Positions 1 to 6,735 of a stretch of 64,000 nt of DNA are shown piece by piece (position 1 is the first letter of the stretch; each line of letters opens with the position of its first letter). Source of the DNA: Lottiidibacillus patelloidae (GTDB lineage: Bacteria; Bacillota; Bacilli; Bacillales; SA5d-4); contig NZ_NPIA01000004.1 in NCBI RefSeq assembly GCF_002262935.1, positions 229,509 to 293,508 on the forward strand, in the 5' to 3' direction. The notes beneath the pieces are model-generated. The model saw nothing but the letters and a program-made list of their open reading frames with translations, ran no database searches and was not told the origin of the DNA. Both the position numbers and the translations under genes were made by a program.

Positions 1-447
1 ATATTAATGGAACTTCCTGTGTTTATTGACTTACTGTCAGTAATTTTAGAAGGTGGAGTTTCCTTTGACAATGCTATTAGGAAAATTTGTGGAAGAAAAA
101 AAGGTCCCATTTATAGCGAATTTAATAAATATATCGAGGAAGTCAATTTAGGCACTAGCCGTGAAAATGCTCTGAAATCACTGGCTAAACGAGTCCAATT
201 AGCTGAACTTGATTCGTTAGTCCGCTCCATTTTTCAAGGGGAAAAGATGGGTGTAAGTATTTTAAAAACGATTCAAATACAAGCGAAGCAGCTACGTGTG
301 AAGCGTTCGCAAAATATTCAAGAACAAGCGATGAAGATACCTATTAAAATATTATTTCCGTTAATCTTATTTATCTTCCCACCAATATTCATTATCATTT
401 TAGGCCCTGGGGCCATTCAAATACTGCAAAACTTTGTCGCTAGATAA
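1..447 (+). CDS. Type II secretion/Tad pilus inner-membrane protein, TadC-like, 5' truncated by window edge
   Basis: C-terminal part of a type II secretion F-domain (GspF/TadC) protein, the inner-membrane platform of a Tad/Flp-type pilus assembly machine. The reading frame is open to the first base of the window, so the ATG at position 7 need not be the start. Visible parts are the helical cytoplasmic F domain (motifs LAKRVQLAELDSLVRSIFQ and GEKMGVSILKTIQIQA, typical of T2SSF) and a C-terminal membrane helix rich in Ile, Phe and Pro (LILFIFPPIFIIILGPG). The TadE-like gene two positions downstream supports a Tad/Flp operon. The family is clear; TadC rather than TadB is inferred from its place as the last platform gene. 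Confidence 0.8.
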   Translation: MLMELPVFIDLLSVILEGGVSFDNAIRKICGRKKGPIYSEFNKYIEEVNLGTSRENALKSLAKRVQLAELDSLVRSIFQGEKMGVSILKTIQIQAKQLRVKRSQNIQEQAMKIPIKILFPLILFIFPPIFIIILGPGAIQILQNFVAR

Positions 448-466
448 TAATGAGAGGTGAATGAAG

Positions 467-1513
467 TTGGAATTATCGAAAAATCGAAAGAAAACATTTG
501 CAAGTAATAAAGCTTTACCTCATTGTACCTTTGTCATTGTGACAAGGAACAATGAATCTGAATTGAAAAATATCTTACATCACTTAAGTACACATTCATT
601 ATTTTCAAGTGATTTTGGGAATGTAATTATTGTCGACTTTTATTCCTTTGATAAAACAGTAGAAGTAGCAAAGCAATTTCAAATGGAGTTTCCAGAAAAG
701 ATTCGCTTAATACAAAAAAATCCGCAAAAAACATTTGTAGAGCTTATCCATCCGTATGCTTCTGATCAAATGGTGGAGTTCATTAATTTAATGGAAATTA
801 GCCGTCATAATCATTTGCCGCCTAATCAATATAAAAATTGGGTAAGTAAGTTAGTTAAAAAAGCAGGATATAACTCTGGAAATACTGTCGACAATTTGCA
901 AATTATTGAGCGAATGGAAAGTGAACGGGAATATCTCTTTTTTACAATAAAGAAAAGTGTGATTGAACCGTTAACTCATATGGAAATGAAGTTAAAAGAT
1001 AATACTGATGGTACTGAAGATGTTACGGGGCTAGAAGTTGTCAGTAAAGTATTAACTGATTTACAAACGTTAATTCAGCATTTTGATCCTTCTTTATTTA
1101 TCGGCAATACGTTATTTCCGAATTTAACAGCATTAATTGAAGACTTTTCAAAGCGTTCCGATGTGACTGTCCTATTAAGTGAGACAGGGAAAGAATTAAA
1201 AATAAATCAAACAGTTGGAATTAGTATTATTCGGATGATTCAAGAAGCATTAGAACTTTGTGAAAGAGAGCGTAATGCAACTGAAATTGACATTCGTATC
1301 CGCTGGGGAATAAAGAAAGTTTATGTGCAAATAAAAGATAACAGTAATAAAGTTTTTAACCGAAAAAACTCACAGAAATCACTTAGATTTATTGAGGAAA
1401 GACTTCATTTATTAGATGGAAGCTTACGTCTGAATGTATTACAAGATCAAGGAGTTCGCTTTTTACTAGCAATTCCTATCGAAGAACCAGGCGAAAGTGA
1501 AGAAGATCAATGA
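467..1513 (+). CDS. Histidine-kinase-like protein with glycosyltransferase-like N-terminus, in Tad locus
   Basis: Protein of unknown function. Residues from about 20 to 85 read like the first Rossmann strand pair of a GT-A glycosyltransferase (TFVIVTRNNESELKNILHHL, then NVIIVDFYSFDKTVEVAKQF). The C-terminal 200 residues look like a degenerate NarX/DesK-type kinase: a helical region, then an N-box-like MIQEALELC, and a closing RFIEERLHLLDGSLRLNV and GVRFLLAIPIEE as in HATPase domains. No phosphorylatable His in a clear DHp motif and no Gly-rich G-box is obvious, so catalysis is doubtful. An ATG at 461 abuts the ribosome site GAGAGGTGA; the TTG at 467 has proper spacing and is preferred. It sits between TadC-like and TadE-like genes and overlaps the latter, so it probably belongs to the pilus operon. 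Confidence 0.55.
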   Translation: MELSKNRKKTFASNKALPHCTFVIVTRNNESELKNILHHLSTHSLFSSDFGNVIIVDFYSFDKTVEVAKQFQMEFPEKIRLIQKNPQKTFVELIHPYASDQMVEFINLMEISRHNHLPPNQYKNWVSKLVKKAGYNSGNTVDNLQIIERMESEREYLFFTIKKSVIEPLTHMEMKLKDNTDGTEDVTGLEVVSKVLTDLQTLIQHFDPSLFIGNTLFPNLTALIEDFSKRSDVTVLLSETGKELKINQTVGISIIRMIQEALELCERERNATEIDIRIRWGIKKVYVQIKDNSNKVFNRKNSQKSLRFIEERLHLLDGSLRLNVLQDQGVRFLLAIPIEEPGESEEDQ

Positions 1514-1965
1514 GAAATGATGAGAAGGGACAAAGTTTAGTAGAGTGGGCAATTATTTTACCAATTATAATACTGCTATTCGTTGGAATGATAGATTTTG
1601 GTTATGCATTTGCTAAGCAACATGCCGTTAGCCAAGTGGCAAAAGAGCTTGCTAGATCTGCTAGTATTGGTGAAACGATTGCTGATTTACAAACAGAGGC
1701 CTTTAATATGGCTGGAGCAATCATTAATCCAGACACTATTACACATACTGAAGTAAGTAATACATCAGTATTTACAATTACAGCTACTGATGGGAAACAA
1801 GTGATTATTACTTTTGATGAATCTTTAAAAACAAGAGCAAAAGGGAAAAAATTTAGAGTATTAGTCGAGTATACGTATGTACCATTTACGCCAATCGTTA
1901 ACAATGCTGACATCCCATTAGCCTCGCAATATTATACAAAATCGGAAACAATGCAAAGTAATTAA
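1510..1965 (+). CDS. TadE-like pseudopilin/pilus assembly protein
   Basis: Small membrane-anchored protein of the TadE/TadG family, minor pseudopilins of Tad/Flp pili. The N-terminus has the family signature: GQSLVEWAIILPIIILLFVG, then MIDFGYAFAKQHAVSQVAKELARSAS, a class-III prepilin-like segment with Glu at the expected position and a single hydrophobic helix. The remaining 100 residues form an extracytoplasmic beta-rich domain. The start codon overlaps the stop of the preceding gene (ATGA), indicating translational coupling. A bidirectional hairpin terminator follows immediately, so this is the last gene of the operon. Confidence 0.85.
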   Translation: MRNDEKGQSLVEWAIILPIIILLFVGMIDFGYAFAKQHAVSQVAKELARSASIGETIADLQTEAFNMAGAIINPDTITHTEVSNTSVFTITATDGKQVIITFDESLKTRAKGKKFRVLVEYTYVPFTPIVNNADIPLASQYYTKSETMQSN

Positions 1966-1972
1966 AATGAAA

Positions 1973-2002
1973 AAAATCCCCAAGTTTGTTTATGGGGATT
2001 TT
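1973..2002. terminator. Bidirectional intrinsic terminator
   Basis: A 9-bp stem (AAAATCCCC / GGGGATTTT) with a 12-nt loop lies between the convergent TadE-like and HD-GYP genes, with A- and T-rich flanks serving both strands. Confidence 0.8.
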
Positions 2003-2007
2003 CTATG

Positions 2008-2916
2008 TTAGATGATTTTTTCGTCCTTTAAGATGTCTATAAATAAGCGTACGATTTCTGGATCGAATTGTGTTCCTTGACAACGTTGTAACTCTTTTAC
2101 TGCCATTTCAGGAGCAAGACCTTTTCGATATGGACGGTCAGATGTCATAGCATCATAACAATCAGATACAGCAATAATCTTTGCTTCAATGAGGATTTCA
2201 TCATCTTTTAAGCCGTGAGGATATCCTTTTCCATCTAAACGTTCATGGTGTTGAGCAATGATTTCACTTAAATTTTTGAAGTAAGTGCCTTCAACCATCT
2301 TTGAGCCATCTAACGGGTGTTTTTTTATTATTTCGTATTCTTCGTTTGTTAGACGACCAGGTTTATTTAAGATTTCGATAGGAGTATGTATTTTACCGAT
2401 GTCATGAAACAAAGTCGCATAAAATAATACTTCTAATTTATCTTTTGGCCAGTGAAGACGTCTAGCTATTTTCAGTGCATAATCTTGAACGCCAAGGCTA
2501 TGTTCTAGCGTATATAAGTCTTTGTTTTGCACTTCCTGAACAATTTTCTTAAGTTCTTTCACTCGTTCACTTAAGTAATGAAAGACAGGCTTTGTCGATA
2601 CATATAAAAGTTTCACTTTTGTCATTGCAGTAAAGTAAAAAGGCTCAGTCAAATTTTGTGTATAGAAGTACTCACCTTTTTGTAAGGTGGTTTTTGATGT
2701 AGTGCTTTCTGAGAATATTTCACCTTCAATGATATAGAAAAATTCTAGCGTTGCATCACTACCACTAGGGTCTAAACAAAATGCCATATCCTTCTCAATA
2801 TCTTGGAACATAATTTCTGCGCCATCGCCTTTAGCTATTAGACATAACTGGTCGAAATCTTGGACTGTTTTTTCTATACATGATGTTTCTTTTCCTAAGA
2901 ATAATCCATTTGTCAT
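2008..2916 (-). CDS. HD-GYP domain protein (putative cyclic-di-GMP phosphodiesterase)
   Basis: The N-terminal 110 residues are beta-rich and resemble a cupin or cyclic-nucleotide-binding-like sensor (EFFYIIEGEIFSE, then LQKGEYFYT). The C-terminal 170 residues are an HD-GYP metal-dependent phosphodiesterase domain: the HD pair in LFHDIGKI, the following KHPLDG, the IIAQHHERLDGKGYPHG signature and SDCYDAMTSDRPYR. Such enzymes hydrolyse cyclic di-GMP to pGpG or GMP. A GTG three codons upstream overlaps the ribosome site GAGGTG, so the ATG at 2916 is chosen. It is transcribed alone or with the upstream small secreted protein gene on the same strand. Confidence 0.85.
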   Translation of the reverse strand: MTNGLFLGKETSCIEKTVQDFDQLCLIAKGDGAEIMFQDIEKDMAFCLDPSGSDATLEFFYIIEGEIFSESTTSKTTLQKGEYFYTQNLTEPFYFTAMTKVKLLYVSTKPVFHYLSERVKELKKIVQEVQNKDLYTLEHSLGVQDYALKIARRLHWPKDKLEVLFYATLFHDIGKIHTPIEILNKPGRLTNEEYEIIKKHPLDGSKMVEGTYFKNLSEIIAQHHERLDGKGYPHGLKDDEILIEAKIIAVSDCYDAMTSDRPYRKGLAPEMAVKELQRCQGTQFDPEIVRLFIDILKDEKII

Positions 2917-2955
2917 TTCTTTCACCTCTTGGCGCTAGCTTGTCATAGTATATAA

Positions 2956-3366
2956 TTAGCGATCTAGTTTTCCGATTACTCGAAGTGGATCTACAGGGAC
3001 TGTTTTGTCACCAATCGTAACATCTATAAAGTAAATTTCTACCTTATATCCTTTATTTTCAGCATAATCCTTCGTTTTTATTGAGATATCTTCCGTTTTC
3101 TCTTGAAGTTGATCAATAACAGCTTCTCTTTCAGAAGTATACTCTTCTAAAGACATCTCACCAGTTTGATAGGCATTGTAGAGATCAGAGCCTTCTGCAA
3201 CGGCCTTAGCAATTAACTCGTCAATTTTCTCATTAGCATTATCAACTTTTTCTTGAACAGATTGCATGTCTTTATCTTCGTTAGAATTTACATCGGCAAA
3301 TGCACTTGGAATCGATAGTGTTAATGCCATAACAATAGCTAATGTTGTATTTAGTAGTTTTTTCAA
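2956..3366 (-). CDS. Small secreted protein of unknown function
   Basis: A 136-residue protein starting at TTG behind GGAGGTAA. The N-terminus is a standard Sec signal peptide (KK, hydrophobic core LAIVMALTLSI, cleavage likely after SAFA). The mature part is acidic and helical: EKVDNANEKIDELIAKAVAEG, with a YQTGEMSLEEYTSER stretch, then a short beta-rich end (KVEIYFIDVTIGDKTVPVDP). No known domain is recognised. It lies just upstream of the HD-GYP gene on the same strand with a 39-bp gap, so they may be co-transcribed. It faces the divergently oriented ECF sigma gene; a cell-envelope link is only a guess. Confidence 0.65.
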   Translation of the reverse strand: MKKLLNTTLAIVMALTLSIPSAFADVNSNEDKDMQSVQEKVDNANEKIDELIAKAVAEGSDLYNAYQTGEMSLEEYTSEREAVIDQLQEKTEDISIKTKDYAENKGYKVEIYFIDVTIGDKTVPVDPLRVIGKLDR

Positions 3367-3523
3367 GTGATTACCTCCAGCTAAATAATAGTTTCCTTAT
3401 CTTATATAATGCCATAAAGTCGCTATTTCTTGCTACAATTATTTTTAGAAAATACTTACTTTTTGTATGTTTATGTCGTTTAATTTAAATATGTAAAATC
3501 ATGACAAGTTGTATTATGAAAAT

Positions 3524-3550
3524 TGCAACCTGAAATGAATGTGTTACGTC
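3524..3550 (+). promoter_or_regulatory. ECF-type sigma promoter upstream of sigma factor gene
   Basis: TGCAACC (3524-3530) and CGTC (3547-3550) are separated by 16 bp. This fits the AAC ... CGTC pattern used by the SigM/SigV/SigW group of Bacillus ECF sigma factors. The gene starts 37 bp downstream. Autoregulation by the encoded factor is inferred; it is the usual arrangement in this family. Confidence 0.6.
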
Positions 3551-3586
3551 TAAATAGTGAATTACAGTAGAAAGGAAGTGATAAAG

Positions 3587-4123
3587 TTGAGTGACCGAAA
3601 ACACTTCGCAGATAAGGACAACTCATTAGAAATATTAATGGATGTTTATGGAGAAGAAATTGTCAGATTATGTTACACATATGTAAAGAGTTGGGCTGTT
3701 GCTGAAGATGTTACGCAGGAAGTTTTCCTTACTGTTTATCAAAAGCAAGCTCAATTTAAAAGAAACTCTTCTATAAAAACTTGGATATACAAGATTGCTA
3801 TAAATAAATGCAAAGATCATTTAAGAACGTGGCACCATAAAAATACAATACTTTCTGAATTTGTGTCGAAGTTTATTAAGAGTAATGAAGTCTCAGTTGA
3901 AGAACAAGTGACAATGTTGGAAGAACAAACAGAGTTAACGGAAAAGGTCATGAAATTACCTTTGAAATACAGGGAAGTCATTTTACTACATTACTATAAA
4001 GACTTTTCAATTAAGGAAATGAGTCAGCTCTTAGTTTGTAAGGAATCAACGATAAAATCAAGGTTATTTCGTGCTCGTGCTTTATTAAAAGTAGAGATGG
4101 ATGAAAAAAAGGAGGCGAGTTAA
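3587..4123 (+). CDS. RNA polymerase sigma factor, ECF subfamily
   Basis: A 178-residue extracytoplasmic-function sigma-70 factor. Region 2 is visible in EEIVRLCYTYVKSWAVAED and VTQEVFLTVYQKQAQF, ending in IKTWIYKIAINKCKDHLR. Region 4 is the helix-turn-helix LPLKYREVILLHYYKDFSIK followed by CKESTIKSRLFRARALLK. There is no region 1.1 or 3. The TTG at 3587 is chosen because AAGGAAG sits 8 bases upstream; a GTG at 3557 has no ribosome site. An ECF-type promoter precedes it and an anti-sigma-like membrane protein gene follows after three bases, the usual pairing. Which envelope stress it answers cannot be read from the sequence. Confidence 0.9.
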   Translation: MSDRKHFADKDNSLEILMDVYGEEIVRLCYTYVKSWAVAEDVTQEVFLTVYQKQAQFKRNSSIKTWIYKIAINKCKDHLRTWHHKNTILSEFVSKFIKSNEVSVEEQVTMLEEQTELTEKVMKLPLKYREVILLHYYKDFSIKEMSQLLVCKESTIKSRLFRARALLKVEMDEKKEAS

Positions 4124-4126
4124 GGA

Positions 4127-4942
4127 ATGGCTAACGATAAATTAAAGTGTTTAAAACATGAGATGGACCCATACTTATCAAAAAAGCAAAAATTCACCCC
4201 TGATTTAAGGAAGAGAATTCGTAGTAGTGTTAAAGCATTGGAACAGGAAAAGGATAGTAGGGCTCGCCTGCCAAAGTTTCTCTTTCCAAAACTGATGACA
4301 GCTGCCTTATCACTAGTACTAGTACTTAGTATTGGCTGGGTTATTTATGAAAATACTTCTTTTGGGACAAAAAGTGGAAACGAAGGAAAAGATGATCCGA
4401 TAGTACTAAAGGATGTAGAGGGAAATAAGGATAAGGAAGAGTCACCTCCTATAGGTGAGGAAGAAAGAGAAGAAAAGTTTTATTTAGAAGGTGTTTATCT
4501 AATGGATGATGCCGCTGAAGTACTTGCTACTTACGGAGAGCCGGAAGAAAAGTATTATGATGATAAAACTGGGATTGAAACAATGAAGTATTCAATTCAA
4601 GAAGAACCATTCGTCTGGATACATTTCAGCATCTTAGATTCAAAAATCGTTGGACTTTCTATGTATTATGATGGGCCGATTCACGAAGAAGGCGTTTATA
4701 ATAAAAATAGATATATCAGTGACTTTGGAGAACCAAGTGAAGTACGTGAAGTATCCTGTTACCACACAGCTACTTGTGAGGAATTAGTGTATCGAACGAA
4801 AACAGCTGAAAAAGTAGTCCGCTTTTCATGGGAAGGACATTTAGAATTTGTTACGATTAAAAATACTGAAGTGTACCGTACTGCCCTTTCGGAAGAAGAT
4901 ATTTTGTCGCTAATTCTAAAAGGAAGCGAGCATTTCTGGTAG
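4127..4942 (+). CDS. Putative anti-sigma factor (membrane protein with DUF4309-like repeats), probably frameshifted at its end
   Basis: The N-terminal 55 residues are charged and helical (cytoplasmic, expected sigma-binding part). A single membrane helix follows (LMTAALSLVLVLSIGWVIY), then an acidic linker and an extracytoplasmic domain with two related segments: AAEVLATYGEPEEKYYDD and YISDFGEPSEVREVSC. The family resemblance to DUF4309-type proteins is weak. The gene starts 3 bases after the sigma gene, as sigma/anti-sigma pairs do. The frame closes at a TAG at 4942, but the next frame immediately continues with a coding-like sequence of similar composition, so the true product may be about 130 residues longer. 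Confidence 0.6.
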   Translation: MANDKLKCLKHEMDPYLSKKQKFTPDLRKRIRSSVKALEQEKDSRARLPKFLFPKLMTAALSLVLVLSIGWVIYENTSFGTKSGNEGKDDPIVLKDVEGNKDKEESPPIGEEEREEKFYLEGVYLMDDAAEVLATYGEPEEKYYDDKTGIETMKYSIQEEPFVWIHFSILDSKIVGLSMYYDGPIHEEGVYNKNRYISDFGEPSEVREVSCYHTATCEELVYRTKTAEKVVRFSWEGHLEFVTIKNTEVYRTALSEEDILSLILKGSEHFW

Positions 4943-5328
4943 CCTTTCATGGTGGGAATGATACAAACCATGAGACTTTTAGCTATAATGATTGGGAAGT
5001 AGAGTTCGACTATTTTGGTGAAGATTTAGACACAGCTGAAAAGATGATCGACTACTTAGATGTTGTATACTCACAACGAATGATTGAGTATCTATTTATG
5101 AAATATGATTGGATTGAACATGATGGGAAGTTAGCACGACCACTAACGGGGTTAGGAAGCTTAGCTAGTTGGCAAGATTTAGTTTTTCTTAATATTGAGC
5201 GAACCGCAACTGAAATGGTTGTATCGGTTGAAGTTCCACTTGGAGATACTGGACAAGTGATTGAAGAAGAAGTGATCTTAATCTATTCGGAAGAAAAAAG
5301 TTGGTTATTGGATACAGAAATTCGCTAA
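4909..5328 (+). pseudogene. Out-of-frame continuation of the anti-sigma-like gene
   Basis: Reading frame +1 from about 4909 to the TAA at 5326-5328 encodes AFHGGNDTNHETFSYNDWEV, then a plausible globular domain through VVSVEVPLGDTGQVIEEEV to the end. It lacks a start codon with a ribosome site: the first ATG, at 5044, is preceded only by CACAGCTGAAAAG. The region is therefore best seen as the C-terminal part of the preceding gene, separated by one frameshift between about 4910 and 4940. Either this is a real mutation, a sequencing error, or a separate gene with unusual initiation. Confidence 0.5.
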
Positions 5329-5335
5329 TGTATTT

Positions 5336-5371
5336 AAGACTTAGAACTTTACCGGTTCTAAGTCTTTTTTT
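5336..5371 (+). terminator. Intrinsic terminator
   Basis: A perfect 12-bp stem (AAGACTTAGAAC / GTTCTAAGTCTT) with a 7-nt loop, followed by a T tract, ends the sigma/anti-sigma transcription unit. Confidence 0.9.
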
Positions 5372-5517
5372 CATAGTAAGAAGGACTTCTGACGTCGGTT
5401 ATGGAAGTGGGTTAAGGCAAGAAATTTTCAAACGAAAAGAACTTTATAAAAGTCATAATAAAGAAAAAAGCCTGTCATATACTATATCTAATGTCTTTAT
5501 ATTAATGAGGTGATGAA

Positions 5518-6357
5518 ATGAGTCAAGCAACTAAGCCGGTCTCGCTAAGCCGCTTTTTGAAAATAGTCTTCAAACGGTTTATAGATGATGATGTAATTGG
5601 GCTTTCCGCACAGCTTGCTTTTTTCTTTTTGTTATCATTATTTCCTTTCTTATTATTTACAATGACCTTACTAAGTTATTTGCCAATTTCGGTAGATGAC
5701 GTTTTAAATATCATTAATAAATATGCGCCAGGGGAAGCAATGAAAGTAATTGAAACAAATTTAAGTTCCATCTTAAACGTTCATAGAGGTGGACTATTAT
5801 CAGTCGGAATTATCGTAACCATTTGGTCGGCTTCAAATGGTATTAATGCTGTCATACGCGCACTTAACCGTGCTTATGATGTTCAAGAAAGCAGGCCATT
5901 TCTGTTAGCAAGATTAATGGCAATTTTACTCACAATTGCAATGATTGTTGTTATTATTATCGCATTATTATTACCAGTGTTTGGAGAGCAAATTGGTATT
6001 TTTGTTTTCTCTCACTTTGGCTTATCTAATACATTTTTAACGGTTTGGAATACAATTCGTTGGTTATTGAGCTTCGTCGTAATTATCACTGTGTTTGGCT
6101 GTCTATATTTCTTTGCACCAAATAGACGCTTACCATTTAAAGAGGTGTTAGTTGGAGCTTTTTTTGCCACGCTAGGGTGGCAAGTTGTATCATTAGCATT
6201 TTCCTACTATGTAACGAACTTCGGTAACTTTACTGCAATGTATGGTAGTATCGGAGGTATTATTATTTTGATGTTTTGGTTTTATTTATCGGCAATGATC
6301 CTCATATTAGGTGGGATAATTAACGCAACTATCTTTAAGTTGAAGCATAACGTATGA
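5518..6357 (+). CDS. YihY/virulence factor BrkB family membrane protein (YfkH-like)
   Basis: A 279-residue integral membrane protein of the YihY family (formerly misnamed RNase BN). Family marks are DDVIGLSAQLAFFFLLSLFP near the N-terminus, GLLSVGIIVTIWSASNGINA in the middle and YGSIGGIIILMFWFYLSAMI near the end; about six membrane helices. Function is not established in the family. B. subtilis YfkH is the likely counterpart, judged from the yfkF, yfkC, yfkD and yfkAB homologues downstream. The ATG at 5518 follows GAGGTGATGAA. Confidence 0.85.
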   Translation: MSQATKPVSLSRFLKIVFKRFIDDDVIGLSAQLAFFFLLSLFPFLLFTMTLLSYLPISVDDVLNIINKYAPGEAMKVIETNLSSILNVHRGGLLSVGIIVTIWSASNGINAVIRALNRAYDVQESRPFLLARLMAILLTIAMIVVIIIALLLPVFGEQIGIFVFSHFGLSNTFLTVWNTIRWLLSFVVIITVFGCLYFFAPNRRLPFKEVLVGAFFATLGWQVVSLAFSYYVTNFGNFTAMYGSIGGIIILMFWFYLSAMILILGGIINATIFKLKHNV

Positions 6358-6422
6358 TTTTTCTTATCGAGGTTATTCTAACAGTGTATCTTGGATTTCT
6401 AGGATGAGAAAGGTGGGCAACG

Positions 6423-6530
6423 ATGAGCGACAATAAGGAAAATAACAATGTGAAAAACAATAAAAAGCAAAAAAGTGGTGGAAAGCATAAAACAAGTAGT
6501 AGTGCTAATAAGAAAAATAACTTCCATTAA
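6423..6530 (+). CDS. Small Lys/Asn-rich hypothetical protein
   Basis: A 35-residue ORF, mostly Lys, Asn and Ser (begins MSDNKENNNVKNNKKQKSGG), with a good ribosome site AAAGGTGG seven bases before the ATG and a strong terminator right after the stop. The composition resembles small basic spore-associated peptides of Bacillus, but I do not recognise the family. It is 66 bp downstream of the YihY gene and may be co-transcribed with it. Confidence 0.5.
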   Translation: MSDNKENNNVKNNKKQKSGGKHKTSSSANKKNNFH

Positions 6531-6532
6531 AA

Positions 6533-6570
6533 AGAAGAAACCGCTACCTATAGGTTAGCGGTTTTCTTCT
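6533..6570. terminator. Bidirectional terminator
   Basis: The stem GAAACCGCTA / TAGCGGTTTTC with A-rich and T-rich flanks separates the small Lys/Asn-rich gene from the convergent small membrane protein gene, overlapping the stop codon of the latter. Confidence 0.75.
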
Positions 6571-6722
6571 GCGCTCTGTTCCTTTTTATCTTCTGGTAAT
6601 GGATCTATTTTACTAGCTTCTGGGAGAACTTCATAAGCTTTATTCGTAACTGCAATCGTCAAACCGACAACAATAGCTATAATAACGAATGATACAATCA
6701 TAATCCACATCATTGTAGTCAT
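6555..6722 (-). CDS. Small single-span membrane protein, YtzI-like
   Basis: A 55-residue protein: a hydrophobic N-terminal helix (MWIMIVSFVIIAIVVGLTIA) followed by a short acidic tail containing KIDPLPEDKK. This layout, with an xDPLP element after the helix, recalls the short YtzI proteins of Bacillus. AGGAGG lies 8 bases before the ATG at 6722, which is strong support for expression. It is immediately downstream of the P1B4 ATPase gene on the same strand (gap 13 bp), so it is probably in the same operon. Its role is unknown. Confidence 0.55.
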   Translation of the reverse strand: MTTMMWIMIVSFVIIAIVVGLTIAVTNKAYEVLPEASKIDPLPEDKKEQSAEENR

Positions 6723-6735
6723 GCTTGTGTTCCTC

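Noticed and set aside
5301..5513. 70-codon frame after the anti-sigma gene
   Set aside because: It crosses a strong terminator hairpin and has no ribosome site.
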